In this document: one piece after another, positions 46,994-57,398 of the stretch
Layout of the letters: the number at the start of each line of letters is the position of its first letter
How positions within the stretch are numbered: the first letter of the stretch is position 1
Source: Pelomonas sp051857475
GTDB lineage: Bacteria > Pseudomonadota > Gammaproteobacteria > Burkholderiales > Burkholderiaceae_C
Assembly: GCF_051857475.1 (NCBI RefSeq)
Contig: NZ_JBPZGZ010000001.1
Span: forward strand, 1,860,001 to 1,924,000
Direction of reading: 5' to 3'
DNA length: 64,000 nucleotides
Notes under the pieces: generated by a model
Seen by the model: the letters and a program-made list of their open reading frames with translations, nothing else
The model's database searches: none
What the model was told of the DNA's origin: nothing
Program-made: the position numbers and the translations under genes

Positions 46994-47782
46994 ATGCACA
47001 CCGCCTTCAAGACCTTGCCCGCTTCCTGGCTGCCGCGTGGGCTGCTGGCCGCAGGGCTGCTGGCGGCCTCGGCAGGCGCCAGTGCGCTGAACAGCTTCAC
47101 CTTCGACCCGAGTGCAGCCGGCCTGGCTGGCACCTCCTTCACGGCCGACAACCTGCTGATCTCCGACTACGCGACGGTGACCCGCACCTCCACCACCACC
47201 TTCACCGAGACCGGCTTCCTGGCCATCACCGGCGCGCAGCTCGGCAACACGACGCTGACGATCCCCGGCCTGAACAGCAGCTACGGCCTTTACATCGCCT
47301 TCACCGGCAGCGGCACCACCGACGGCAACAACCCGCTGACGCAGGTTTCCGTCGGCAGCTTCACCTCGCTGACCTACACGCTCTACGGCTACAACGGCAC
47401 TGCCAGCTTCGGCTTCAGCGGTACCACGCCGACCACGACGGCCGCCGCACCGGTGGTGCTGGCCACCGGCAGCCTGCTCAGCGGCGGCGTCGTCAGCTTC
47501 CCGGGCGGCGGCGCCTTCTCGCCGTCGGCCACGGCCTCGGTGTCCGTCGGCAATGTGTCACCGGCCTTCACCCTGCCCGCGGGCTTCTACAGCCGGGCCG
47601 ACACCTCCTTCACCAACACCAGCTCGCAGGTGCAGCCCTTCGCCAACGGCTTCATGGTCCAGCAGGGCGGCGGCTCGATCAACTTTGCGGCCCCGGTGCC
47701 GGAGCCGATGACATCGACCCTGCTGCTGGGTGGCCTGGGTGTGATCGGCTTTTTGGCACGCCGCCGCGGCACTTCACGCTGA
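46994..47782 (+). CDS. PEP-CTERM sorting-domain protein
   Basis: 262 residues with CAGGAGACC before the ATG. A signal peptide (LPRGLLAAGLLAASAGASA) comes first. The body is rich in Ser/Thr/Gly and beta strand (TVTRTSTTTFTETGFLAITG). The C-terminus has VPEPMTSTLLLGGLGVIGFL then ARRRGTSR: the PEP motif, a membrane helix and a basic end, the exosortase sorting signal. No exosortase or EPS genes are in the window. Probably exported and surface-associated. Confidence 0.9.
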   Translation: MHTAFKTLPASWLPRGLLAAGLLAASAGASALNSFTFDPSAAGLAGTSFTADNLLISDYATVTRTSTTTFTETGFLAITGAQLGNTTLTIPGLNSSYGLYIAFTGSGTTDGNNPLTQVSVGSFTSLTYTLYGYNGTASFGFSGTTPTTTAAAPVVLATGSLLSGGVVSFPGGGAFSPSATASVSVGNVSPAFTLPAGFYSRADTSFTNTSSQVQPFANGFMVQQGGGSINFAAPVPEPMTSTLLLGGLGVIGFLARRRGTSR

Positions 47783-47792
47783 CATCTTTGTA

Positions 47793-47832
47793 ACCGTCAC
47801 GCCCCGGGGCCTGAGGGCCTAAGGGTGACGGT
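47793..47832. repeat. Inverted repeat after the PEP-CTERM gene
   Basis: ACCGTCAC (47793-47800) and GTGACGGT (47825-47832) are perfect eight-base arms ten bases after the stop. Between them is a GC-rich loop containing GGGCCT twice. No T run, so either a weak terminator or a protein site for the downstream FHA-EAL gene. The rest of this 181-base gap shows nothing clear. Confidence 0.45.
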
Positions 47833-47963
47833 GGACCAGCCCCCAAACCGAGGGAAGGACCGGTGGTCAGCCCCGGCGAATGTGTTTCAGAATGTGCTCA
47901 TCCCGCAGCCAGCACCGAGAGTGCGGCACCGCCGATTCGCGGCGAGGGGCGTGGAGGGCATGA

Positions 47964-49073
47964 ATGGGCAGTACGCCGTGGTTTCTGGAGAGCGTGGCCG
48001 CTGACGGTTCACGCGTGACGCATCGCATCGAAAGGCTGCCGTTCAGCGTGGGCCGCGATGTCGGCAATGACTTGACCATCGAGGCGCAGGGGCTGTCCCG
48101 GCGTCATGCTGAATTGCAGGCCAACGAGGTCGGCGGGCTGATGGTGGTCGACCTGGGCAGCACCAACGGCACCTTCGTCAATCACGAGCGTCTGGCCGGC
48201 CCGCGGCCGCTGGCGCCCAACGACATCATCCATTTCTGCACCGCCGAGTTCCGGCTGACCCACGACGAGACGCTGGCCGCTTCCACCGTGGCCGAGCCGC
48301 GCCCGATGCGCACGATGGTGGTGTCGAGCAACAACCCGCTGAGCCAGAACTTCGTCCGCAAGGAAGCGCAGTTCATGGAGTTCCTGGCCGGCCGCGGCCT
48401 GACCGCTGCGGCCCAGCCCATCGTCGATGCCCGCACGGGGCGCCTGCTCGCCTACGAGCTGCTGGGGCGCTGCACCCACCCCGACCTGCCCGGCTCGCCC
48501 ATGCATCTGTTCATGATGGCGGCCACGCTGCGTCGTGAGGCCGAGCTGAGCGAAGCCTTCCGCTCCTACGGCGTGGCGGCGCTGGCACCCAAGGCCCAGG
48601 GCGTGCACGTCTTCGTCAATGCCCACCCGAGCGAGACCTTCTCGGAAGAGTTCTTCCAGTCCCTGCACACGCTGCTAGCCCTGCCGGTGCCACCCAAGCT
48701 GGTGGTGGAGGTGCACGAAAGCGCGGTCGTCGAAGTCGACCGCATGCGCGAACTGGCGGAGCGTCTCAAGAGCATCGGCGTGGCCTTTGCGTACGACGAC
48801 TTCGGCGCGGGCCAGGCGCGCCTGAACGAGCTGGCCGAGGTGCCCGCCCATTTCGTCAAGTTCGACATGGGCATCGTGCGCAATCTGCATGAGGCCAGCG
48901 ACCGCAAGCAGCGCATGGTGCGCGACCTGGTGCGCATGGTGCTGGAGCTGGGCTCCATCCCGCTCGCCGAAGGCGTCGAGCAGGAAGCCGAAGCCGAGAT
49001 CTGCCGCGACATGGGCTTCCGCCTCATCCAGGGCTATCTGACGGGCAAGCCGGTGATGGTGGACAAGCTCTAG
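47964..49073 (+). CDS. FHA-EAL domain protein
   Basis: 369 residues. N-terminal FHA phosphothreonine-binding domain at about 25-95 (PFSVGRDVGNDLTIEAQGLS, RRHAEL, VVDLGSTNGTFVN). An EAL-type c-di-GMP phosphodiesterase domain follows from about residue 130: AAAQPIVDARTGRLLAYELL, VFVNAHPSE, VVEVHESAVVE, AYDDFGAGQARLNELAE, VKFD, EGVEQEAEAEICR and LIQGYLTGKP. The main metal and catalytic residues appear intact. The FHA part suggests control by a Ser/Thr kinase, and two kinases occur in this window. Stop codons interlock with the converging exporter gene (CTAG). Confidence 0.9.
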   Translation: MGSTPWFLESVAADGSRVTHRIERLPFSVGRDVGNDLTIEAQGLSRRHAELQANEVGGLMVVDLGSTNGTFVNHERLAGPRPLAPNDIIHFCTAEFRLTHDETLAASTVAEPRPMRTMVVSSNNPLSQNFVRKEAQFMEFLAGRGLTAAAQPIVDARTGRLLAYELLGRCTHPDLPGSPMHLFMMAATLRREAELSEAFRSYGVAALAPKAQGVHVFVNAHPSETFSEEFFQSLHTLLALPVPPKLVVEVHESAVVEVDRMRELAERLKSIGVAFAYDDFGAGQARLNELAEVPAHFVKFDMGIVRNLHEASDRKQRMVRDLVRMVLELGSIPLAEGVEQEAEAEICRDMGFRLIQGYLTGKPVMVDKL

Positions 49074-49951
49074 CGTCCGCGGCCCGCCAAGGCGGAGCCG
49101 ACCACCACCAGACCCGCACCGGCCCAGAAGCTCAGTGGCAATGCCGTGCTCAGCCACAACGACGCGAACAGCGCCGACAGCAACGGCGTGGCATTGGCAG
49201 CGAGGCCCAGGGTGCCAACATTGCCGCGCAGGATGGCCAGATTCCACAGCGCATAGGCCGCGCCGACGGCGCTGCCGGCCAGCAGCACTTGGCCGACCGC
49301 GGGCAGCGACCAGTGCATGGATGGAGTCCCCGGCCTCAGCAGATGCAACGCCCAGAAGGCGACCGCACTCAGCGCCATGAAGAGCCAGACGCCATTGCAG
49401 CCCTTGGCGAGCCGGTTCGTGACGGTGCAGTAGAGGGCCCAGGTGACTGCTGCGCCCAAGGCCAGGCCATAACTGAGCGGGTTGCCCGTGGCGTGGGCGA
49501 CAAAGCCGGACAAGCTGAAGCCATGCGCCGGCATGCAGGCCACGACGACGCCAGCAAAGGCCAGAGCCAGGCCCGTCAGCATCACGACACCCACGCGTTG
49601 GCGCAATGCAAGCGCGGAGCACACCACCGTCAAGCTGGGCCACAGATAGTTGACCATGCCGACCTCGATGGCCTCGCTGCGGCTGCGGGCCAGGCCCACG
49701 GCCAGCGCAAAGCAGAGCTGGTAGCCGACGAAGAGGGCCGTACCCAGCAGCAGATACAGGGGCGGGAAGGCCTTCAGCGGCGTGCGCTTCGTCACCGCGA
49801 ACAGCAGCAGCGCACTCAACGTGTAGAGCACGGCCGCACCGCCGGTGGCCCCCAGATGCTCGGTGATGCCGCGCATGGTGCCAACCGAGGTGCTCCACAG
49901 CAGGATGGCGCCCAGGCCCATGGCGAGGGCGGCGCGAGACGAAACAGCCAA
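49070..49951 (-). CDS. DMT-superfamily (EamA) exporter, YddG-like
   Basis: 293 residues, ten membrane helices in two EamA repeats. Segments such as LWSTSVGTMRGITEHLGATG, VGMVNYLWPSLTVVCSALAL and SAVGAAYALWNLAILRGNVG resemble the aromatic amino acid exporter YddG. Substrate not proven. It follows ntrC by 37 bases on the same strand, so readthrough from ntrBC is possible. Confidence 0.85.
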   Translation of the reverse strand: MAVSSRAALAMGLGAILLWSTSVGTMRGITEHLGATGGAAVLYTLSALLLFAVTKRTPLKAFPPLYLLLGTALFVGYQLCFALAVGLARSRSEAIEVGMVNYLWPSLTVVCSALALRQRVGVVMLTGLALAFAGVVVACMPAHGFSLSGFVAHATGNPLSYGLALGAAVTWALYCTVTNRLAKGCNGVWLFMALSAVAFWALHLLRPGTPSMHWSLPAVGQVLLAGSAVGAAYALWNLAILRGNVGTLGLAANATPLLSALFASLWLSTALPLSFWAGAGLVVVGSALAGRGR

Positions 49952-49988
49952 TTCAACAACTCCCCGGCAAGCCGGGAAGCGGCGCCGC

Positions 49989-51461
<1,473 letters not shown>

Positions 51462-51495
51462 GCGGTTCCTCAGCCCCTCCCGTCGGCTTGTGGCG

Positions 51496-52593
51496 TCAAG
51501 GCAGGGGCAGCGTGATTCGGAAATTCGTCAGGCCCGGCTCGCTCTCGCAATCGATCATCCCTTGGTGCTGTTGGGCGATCGTCTGCGCGAGCGTGAGTCC
51601 GAGTCCCGAGCCGCCCTCCCGCCCTGAGACCAGGGGAAAGAAGATGCGATCCCGGATCTCGGCGGGGACGCCGGGACCGTTGTCCTCGATATGCAATTCC
51701 AATGCCAAGCGCCAGCGCTGCTTGCCAATCGTGACCTGGCGGGAGACGCGGGTGCGCAGCACGATCTGGGCGTCGCCGGCCGAAATTCGCGAACCCAGCA
51801 CCTGAGCGGCGTTCTGCACGATGTTCAACACCATCTGGATCAGCTGCTCGCGGTCGCCGCGGAAGTCGGGCAGGGAGGTGTCGTAGTCGCGCGGGATCAC
51901 CAGGCCCTTGGGGTGCTCGATGAGCACCAGCGCCCTCACCCGCTCGCAGATCTCGTGGATGTTGACGTCGCCGACGACGTGGGCGCGGCGGTGCGGCGCC
52001 AGCAGCCGGTCCACCAGGCTCTGCAGCCGGTCGACCTCATGGACGATGACCTGGGTGTATTCGGTCAGCTCGGGGCTGCCGTCCTGCAGCTCCAGCGCCA
52101 GCAGCTGGGCCGCGCCACGGATGCCGCCCAGCGGGTTCTTGATCTCATGGGCCAGGTTGCGCGTCAGCTCCTTGGTGGCCTGCACCTGGTCGAGGCTGCG
52201 CTCGTCACGGTCCTGGCGGGCCTGCTGGGCGATCTCGATGAGTTCCACCAGCACGCGCGGCGTGCCGTCTTCCGCCGCATCCATCTGCGACACGATGACA
52301 TGCACAGGCAGGCCGTCCTCGTGGGCCCAGGCGCCGCGGCGCAGCAGGGCGTCAAAACGGCTGCTGGAATAGTGGTTGGCGGCCACGCCGGCCAAGGTCT
52401 CCAGCAGGCGTTGGGCGTCGTCGAACCAGTCGGACAGCTGCGCCTTCTGCACGGTGCGGCGCGACAACCGCATGCCGTTCTCGAAAGCGGCATTGGCGAA
52501 CAGGCATTCGCCGTCGGCACGCGCGACAACCACCATGGTCGCCAGCAGGTCCAGGCCGGCGAACTCGGCCGGCAGCAAGGGGGTATCAGTCAT
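51496..52593 (-). CDS. ntrB: Nitrogen regulation sensor histidine kinase NtrB
   Basis: 365 residues, cytoplasmic. N-terminal PAS-like domain (VVVARADGECLFANAAFENG), phospho-acceptor H149 in NLAHEIKNPLGGIRGAAQLL, ATPase boxes VLNIVQNAAQVL, IEDNGPGVPAEIR and GREGGSGLGLTLAQ. It phosphorylates NtrC under nitrogen limitation and is restrained by P-II (glnB at 12337). 34 bases separate it from ntrC. Confidence 0.96.
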   Translation of the reverse strand: MTDTPLLPAEFAGLDLLATMVVVARADGECLFANAAFENGMRLSRRTVQKAQLSDWFDDAQRLLETLAGVAANHYSSSRFDALLRRGAWAHEDGLPVHVIVSQMDAAEDGTPRVLVELIEIAQQARQDRDERSLDQVQATKELTRNLAHEIKNPLGGIRGAAQLLALELQDGSPELTEYTQVIVHEVDRLQSLVDRLLAPHRRAHVVGDVNIHEICERVRALVLIEHPKGLVIPRDYDTSLPDFRGDREQLIQMVLNIVQNAAQVLGSRISAGDAQIVLRTRVSRQVTIGKQRWRLALELHIEDNGPGVPAEIRDRIFFPLVSGREGGSGLGLTLAQTIAQQHQGMIDCESEPGLTNFRITLPLP

Positions 52594-52616
52594 GAAGCGC
52601 CGAGGCGCTTCGCGCC

Positions 52617-53111
52617 TCAGGGGGGAAGTTTGCCGATCTCGCGCTTGAGCGCCTGGACATCGGACTCGTAGCGGGCGACGCTGTCCTTGAGCTCGGCCAT
52701 GCGGTCCAGATACTTCTGGTAGTTGCGCTCGTCGCCGCGACGCTCGCCCTGGCCGCCGTTGAATTCCTTCTGGGCCGCGGCGAGGCGCTCCTCGGCTGTG
52801 CGCAACTCGGTCTGCAGCACACGGCGGCGCTCGTCATCGCGCGCGCGCTGCTGGCCGGCATCGACACGGCCGTCAGCACCACGCTGCCCCTCGGCCACCG
52901 GCGCGGCTCCCGTGGCGGGGCGCGGCTTGGGCGACTGCAGCACCGTGATGGGCGTGCCCTCGATGGAGCGGCAGCCCTTCTCGGCGGCTTCCTTGGCGGA
53001 CAGCGCGTCGGTGTACAGCACCGGCGGACCGGGGCAGCGGTAGACGGTGCCCTGGGCTTGCGCGCCCAGGCTGGCCAGGACAAGCAGCGGTGCCAGCAAT
53101 CGATTCAGCAT
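52617..53111 (-). CDS. DUF4124-like secreted protein
   Basis: 164 residues with a signal peptide (LLAPLLVLASLGAQAQ). A short DUF4124-type beta module follows (TVYRCPGPPVLYTDALSAKE, KGCRSIEG). The rest is charged and coiled-coil (RRVLQTELRTAEERLAAAQK, DRMAELKDSVARYESDVQAL). Between glnA and ntrB, as commonly seen in Burkholderiales; its link to nitrogen control is unknown. A terminator separates it from glnA. Confidence 0.82.
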   Translation of the reverse strand: MLNRLLAPLLVLASLGAQAQGTVYRCPGPPVLYTDALSAKEAAEKGCRSIEGTPITVLQSPKPRPATGAAPVAEGQRGADGRVDAGQQRARDDERRRVLQTELRTAEERLAAAQKEFNGGQGERRGDERNYQKYLDRMAELKDSVARYESDVQALKREIGKLPP

Positions 53112-53140
53112 GTGGGGATTGTGGCTCAGCGCGGGCAACA

Positions 53141-53166
53141 AAAAAGGGGCCGCGGCAGCGGCCCCC
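53141..53166 (-). terminator. Terminator after glnA
   Basis: GGGGCCGC / GCGGCCCC stem (53146-53165) with a GGCA loop, followed on the minus strand by a T run (53139-53145). It separates glnA from the DUF4124-ntrB-ntrC group, so ntrBC needs readthrough or its own promoter. Confidence 0.88.
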
Positions 53167-53210
53167 TTCTGCGGGGATGACACAGGCAGCGTGAAGGCTG
53201 CCCATGGCCA

Positions 53211-54626
53211 TCACAGCGCGTAGTACATGTCGAACTCGACCGGGTGGGTCGCCATGCGGAAGCGCGTCACTTCCTGCATCTTCAGCTCGATGTAGGCATC
53301 GATATAGCTGTCGGTGAACACGCCACCCTTGGTCAGGAAGGCCCGGTCCTTGTCCAGATAGTCCAGGGCCTGGTCCAGGCTGTGGCAGACGGTCGGGATC
53401 TTCGCGTCTTCTTCCGGCGGCAGGTGGTAGAGGTCCTTGGTGGCGGCTTCGCCCGGGTGGATCTTGTTCTCCACGCCGTCCAGGCCGGCCATCAGCAGGG
53501 CCGAGAAGGCCAGGTACGGATTGGCGGAAGGATCCGGGAAGCGCGCTTCGATGCGGCGGCCCTTGGGGTTGCCGACATAGGGAATGCGGATCGAGGCCGA
53601 GCGGTTCTTGGCCGAGTAGGCCAGCTTGACCGGGGCTTCGAAGCCGGGCACCAGGCGCTTGTACGAGTTCGTACCGGGGTTGGTGATGGCGTTCAGGGCG
53701 CGGGCGTGCTTGATGATGCCGCCGATGTAGTACAGGGCGAATTCGCTCAGGCCGGCGTAGCCGTCACCGGCGAACAGGTTCTTGCCGTCCTTCCAGACGG
53801 ACTGGTGAACGTGCATGCCGCTGCCGTTGTCGCCGACGAGCGGCTTGGGCATGAAGGTCGCGGTCTTGCCATAGGCGTGGGCGACGTTCTGGATGATGTA
53901 CTTCTGCAGTTGCAGCCAGTCGGCGCGCTGCACCAGCGAGCTGAACTTGGTGCCGATTTCCATCTGGCCGGCGTTCGCCACTTCGTGGTGATGCACTTCG
54001 ACCGGGATGCCCATCTGTTCGAGGATCAGGCACATCTCCGAGCGCATGTCCTGGCCGCTGTCGACCGGGGGCACGGGGAAGTAGCCGCCCTTGACGGTGG
54101 GACGGTAGCCGCTGTTGCCGTGCTCGTACTCCTTGGAGGAGTTCCAGGCGCCTTCTTCGGACTCGATCTTGAAGAAGGAGCCGGACATTTCATTGCCCCA
54201 GCGCACGCTGTCGAAGATGAAGAACTCGGGTTCCGGACCGAAATAAGCCGTGTCGCCCAGGCCGGAGGCCTTCAGATAAGCCTCGGCGCGCTTGGCCAGC
54301 GAGCGCGGATCGCGCTCATAGGCCTTGCCGTCGGCGGGATCGACCACGTCGCAGGACAGGATCAGCGTCGGCTCTTCGAAGAAGGGGTCGACGTTGGCGG
54401 TGTTGGGATCGGGCATGAGCAGCATGTCCGAGGCTTCGATGCCCTTCCAGCCGGCGATCGAGGAACCGTCGAAGGCGTGACCCGACGTGAACTTGTCTTC
54501 ATCGAAATGGGAGACGGGCACGGAGACGTGCTGCTCCTTGCCACGGGTGTCGGTGAAGCGGAAATCAACGAACTTGATTTCGTTGTCCTTCACCATGCTC
54601 ATCACATCGGCGACGGTCTTGGCCAT
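53211..54626 (-). CDS. glnA: Glutamine synthetase type I
   Basis: Forms glutamine from glutamate, ammonium and ATP; a dodecamer. 471 residues from the ATG behind AGGAG. Key regions are FDGSSIAGWKGIEASDM, the metal site YFGPEPEFFIFDSVRW, VEVHHHEVANAGQMEIG and the ATP region YVGNPKGRRIEARFPDPSAN. The adenylylation tyrosine is in KDLYHLPPEEDAKIP, as expected for GSI-beta control by GlnE. Expression is likely from the sigma-54 element at 54706-54722. Confidence 0.98.
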   Translation of the reverse strand: MAKTVADVMSMVKDNEIKFVDFRFTDTRGKEQHVSVPVSHFDEDKFTSGHAFDGSSIAGWKGIEASDMLLMPDPNTANVDPFFEEPTLILSCDVVDPADGKAYERDPRSLAKRAEAYLKASGLGDTAYFGPEPEFFIFDSVRWGNEMSGSFFKIESEEGAWNSSKEYEHGNSGYRPTVKGGYFPVPPVDSGQDMRSEMCLILEQMGIPVEVHHHEVANAGQMEIGTKFSSLVQRADWLQLQKYIIQNVAHAYGKTATFMPKPLVGDNGSGMHVHQSVWKDGKNLFAGDGYAGLSEFALYYIGGIIKHARALNAITNPGTNSYKRLVPGFEAPVKLAYSAKNRSASIRIPYVGNPKGRRIEARFPDPSANPYLAFSALLMAGLDGVENKIHPGEAATKDLYHLPPEEDAKIPTVCHSLDQALDYLDKDRAFLTKGGVFTDSYIDAYIELKMQEVTRFRMATHPVEFDMYYAL

Positions 54627-54705
54627 CAATAGCTCCTAGCGGGATCGATCAGGGGTGGGTTGCCGCCGCCAACGCACGCGCGTCAGCGGCCACGGGGGTA
54701 TTCAA

Positions 54706-54722
54706 AGCAGGTTGCATGCCAG
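54706..54722 (-). promoter_or_regulatory. Sigma-54 (-24/-12) promoter of glnA
   Basis: On the minus strand CTGGCATGCAACCTGCT has GG (54719-54720) and GC (54707-54708) with exactly ten bases between, close to YTGGCACG-N4-TTGCW. The predicted start is near 54695, about 70 bases before the ATG. Confidence 0.7.
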
Positions 54723-54791
54723 ATGCACCGACATGGGTTGCTGCCCGGCAGCGCCGGGCATTATGTGGCGACCCCGGTTACGGCGCGAGAA

Positions 54792-55583
54792 CTATCGCAC
54801 CAGCTCAGTGCTGATGGACGCACCAAATTGGATCACGCCCTGTTTGAGGGCGTCATAGGCGCTGTCGAGGCTCTCCGCCTTGCCTTTCACGCCCAGCTCG
54901 ATGCAGCGGCCCCATTGCGGGTGGTCGACGCTGGGCAGGCTGAAAACCTTGATGCCGGCGAAGTCGGCTTCGACGGCTTCCATCAGCGGCGTCAGGCTGG
55001 CCTCCATGGCGCCCTGCACGATCAGCGAGCGCTCGATGACGCCGACCTGGCGGTGCAGCTGCGGGTAGCGGTCCAACACCCAGGCCATCATGGGATGGGC
55101 CATGACCGGAAAGCCCGGCACGAAGTGCACATTGCCGACAAAGAAGCCGGGGATCTTGTTGAAGGGGTTGGGGATGATGCCGGCGCCTTCGGGGAAGACG
55201 CCCATCTCGAAGCGGCGCAGGCTGTCGGGCTCGTCGATGGTGACCGTCTTGCCCTGCTCCGCCGCCATCTGCTGGATGCGCTGCCAGATCAGCTCCTGGG
55301 CCTCGGGATGCAGGGCCAGCGGTCGGCCCAGGGCCATGGCCGCGGACTGGCGCGTGTGATCGTCGGGCGTGGCACCGATGCCGCCGCAGCTGACGACGAG
55401 ATCGCCGCTGGCAAACGCCTCGCGCAGCCGGCCCACCAGCAGCTCGCGGTCGTCGCCCAGGTATTGAGCCCAGGCCAGTTGCATGCCGCGCTGGGACAGC
55501 AGCTCGATGAACTTGGCCAGGTGGGAGTCCTGGCGCTTGCCGGACAGGATCTCGTCGCCAATGATGATCAGTCCAACTTGCAT
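54792..55583 (-). CDS. CinA-like molybdopterin-binding domain protein
   Basis: 263 residues with the MoaB/MogA-like fold: MQVGLIIIGDEILSGKRQDS at the start, VVSCGGIGATPDDHTRQSAA with the GGIG.TPDD motif, and KIPGFFVGNVHFVPGFPVMA. It corresponds to the N-terminal domain of CinA without the C-terminal amidase. Role uncertain, with nucleotide or molybdopterin handling possible. First gene downstream of the EI24 gene, four bases away. Confidence 0.88.
   Translation of the reverse strand: MQVGLIIIGDEILSGKRQDSHLAKFIELLSQRGMQLAWAQYLGDDRELLVGRLREAFASGDLVVSCGGIGATPDDHTRQSAAMALGRPLALHPEAQELIWQRIQQMAAEQGKTVTIDEPDSLRRFEMGVFPEGAGIIPNPFNKIPGFFVGNVHFVPGFPVMAHPMMAWVLDRYPQLHRQVGVIERSLIVQGAMEASLTPLMEAVEADFAGIKVFSLPSVDHPQWGRCIELGVKGKAESLDSAYDALKQGVIQFGASISTELVR
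54797..54811. promoter_or_regulatory. NtrC-type binding site upstream of glnA
   Basis: GCACC-N5-AGTGC, the same form as the nirB site at 41191. Centred about 109 bases upstream of the predicted glnA start and overlapping the last codons of the CinA-like gene. A weaker half-match (TGCACC at 54724) lies nearer the promoter. Confidence 0.6.
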
Positions 55584-55587
55584 GCGT

Positions 55588-56421
55588 TCAGTTCTCTAAA
55601 AGGACAGCAGATTCGGCCACCGGTTCCGCCGCCCTGCGTGCCTGCAAGGCCGCCAGCGCGTAGTGCGTGAACCAGGCCGTGGAGAAGGCGAAGACCAGGG
55701 TGTAGAGCCAGATGGCCAGCAGCACGACGAAGGGCGCCAGGATGATGGCCGTCACGCCGACCACGGCCCAGATCAGCGAGGGCACGGCGCCCAGATAACC
55801 GCAGACGACGCCCATGGCCAGCATGGGGATGCGGTGCTCCTTCAGCAATGCGCGGCGTTCCTCGGCCGAGGCATGATCGGCCAGCACGTCGAAGCCAAAG
55901 ACCCGGTAGGTCAGCCAGCCCCAGATCAGCGGCGGCAGCACCATGACCAAGGGCGGGATCAGCCACAGCGGCATGGACAGGATGATCAGCACCAGGGCGA
56001 TCAGCGTTGCGCCCAGCGATGCGGCCACGCTCTGCAGCAGCGTGCCGCCGCGCTTCTTCTCCAGCAGCGGGAAGCGGCGCTGCGCGACGAGACGCACGAT
56101 GGCCGGCGTCATCAGCAGGGCGACCAGCAGCAGGCTGAGCAGGATGACGACGGGCAGCACGCCGGCCAGCACCAGCATGCCGGTCAAGGTGCTGCGGAAG
56201 GACTCCATGTCGTGGTTGCCCAGCCATTTCAGCAGGCTGTCAATCAGGTGCCAGCTCTCCAACGTGGCCCGCACGCTGGCGTTGGCGGCCTCCCAGAAGA
56301 AGAACATGAAGCCAAACACCAGGCCGCCGGCGATGACCAGCGGCAGCAGGGACAGGCCGATCACGCGGGGGTGCAGGCAATAGGCGGCGGCGCGCCAGAA
56401 GGAATCGACGAGACCTTGCAT
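55588..56421 (-). CDS. EI24-domain membrane protein (CysZ-like fold)
   Basis: 277 residues from MQGLVDSFWRAAAYCLHPRV, the typical opening of EI24/CysZ-like proteins. At least four membrane segments (VIGLSLLPLVIAGGLVFGFM, VLPVVILLSLLLVALLMTPA). The ATPAIVRLVAQRRFP region is conserved in the family. Starts within the stop of the upstream sterol-desaturase gene (TGATG). Sulfate transport is known for CysZ but cannot be claimed here. Confidence 0.85.
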   Translation of the reverse strand: MQGLVDSFWRAAAYCLHPRVIGLSLLPLVIAGGLVFGFMFFFWEAANASVRATLESWHLIDSLLKWLGNHDMESFRSTLTGMLVLAGVLPVVILLSLLLVALLMTPAIVRLVAQRRFPLLEKKRGGTLLQSVAASLGATLIALVLIILSMPLWLIPPLVMVLPPLIWGWLTYRVFGFDVLADHASAEERRALLKEHRIPMLAMGVVCGYLGAVPSLIWAVVGVTAIILAPFVVLLAIWLYTLVFAFSTAWFTHYALAALQARRAAEPVAESAVLLEN

Positions 56422-57398
56422 CAGGCTGTTTTCCTGAACGAACCGAACAGACGGATCAGCCCCAGCCACTGCTGACGCCAGAAGCCGCGGCCGTAGTCAC
56501 GGCCGCCCTCTTCGGGCAGCTGGTCGCGCACGCCGGTGGCATCAAAGCGGGGCTCGAAATTGGCGGTGCGGAACAGCAGGTCCCACAGCGGCAGCAGCAC
56601 GCCGAAGTTGTGGCCGCCCAGGGTGCCGCGACCGCCCGACTCGTGGCCGATGCCGATGCTGTGATGCAGGCGGTGAAAGCGCGGGCTGACGAACAGGCGC
56701 TCGCCAATGCGGCCGAAGCTGACGCGCGCATTCGCATGCTGCAGGCTTTCGTGCAGCTGGGTGATGACGGTGATGGCGACGAACTGCCCCGGCTCCACGC
56801 CGATGAGGCGGGCCAGCAGGGCCATGGCCGTGCCCATCAGCACATCGTCCAGCAGGTGGTTGCGGTTGTCGCTCCACATCGTCATCTGGCGCTGGCTGTG
56901 GTGCAGGCTGTGCAGGGCCCACCACCAGTTGAACTGGTGCTGGGCGCGGTGCAGCCAGTAGCCCACGAAGTCGAAGACGAGGAGGTAGAGCAGCAGGCTC
57001 ACCCAGGCGATGTCGGTCACGCCGGGCCACAGCCCATCCAGCTGCCAGGTCGACAGGCCGGCCATGCGCAGCTCGCCGGCGATGCCATCCCACAAAGGCT
57101 CGATGCTGAAGAACATCAGCAGGCGCACCAAGCCCAGGCGATGGATCAGGGTGTACAGCACATCGGTGCGAACGGCCGCGTGGTCGACGACGGGCTCGAC
57201 CGGCCAGCGACGCTCCAGGATGCCGATGCCGAGCAGGATGACGGCGATCTGGATGAGGCCGAGCAGCAGCCAGCCGGTGGCGTCAAAGGCGTCTTCCAGC
57301 AGATTGCCGAAGCCCAGGCCAAACACCACCGGCTGCACGACGGACTCGTAGAGCCACAGCTGCAGGCTGTCGAAGGTGTTGGATATCCAGTCGATCAC
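56421..57398 (-). CDS. Sterol desaturase / fatty acid hydroxylase family protein
   Basis: 325 residues, several membrane helices. The di-iron histidine clusters are present: WLHRAQH, HSLHHSQ, and FHRLHHSIGIGHES near the C-terminus, with a conserved NARVSFGRIGERLFVSPR. It probably hydroxylates or desaturates a lipid at the inner membrane; the substrate is unknown. Overlaps the deacetylase stop by ATGA, so the two are coupled. Confidence 0.9.
   Translation of the reverse strand: MIDWISNTFDSLQLWLYESVVQPVVFGLGFGNLLEDAFDATGWLLLGLIQIAVILLGIGILERRWPVEPVVDHAAVRTDVLYTLIHRLGLVRLLMFFSIEPLWDGIAGELRMAGLSTWQLDGLWPGVTDIAWVSLLLYLLVFDFVGYWLHRAQHQFNWWWALHSLHHSQRQMTMWSDNRNHLLDDVLMGTAMALLARLIGVEPGQFVAITVITQLHESLQHANARVSFGRIGERLFVSPRFHRLHHSIGIGHESGGRGTLGGHNFGVLLPLWDLLFRTANFEPRFDATGVRDQLPEEGGRDYGRGFWRQQWLGLIRLFGSFRKTA

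Noticed and set aside
54742..54760. TGCCCGGC / GCCGGGCA hairpin as terminator of the CinA-like gene
   Set aside because: It has a three-base loop and no T run on the minus strand; it may add structure upstream of the glnA promoter but cannot be called a terminator.
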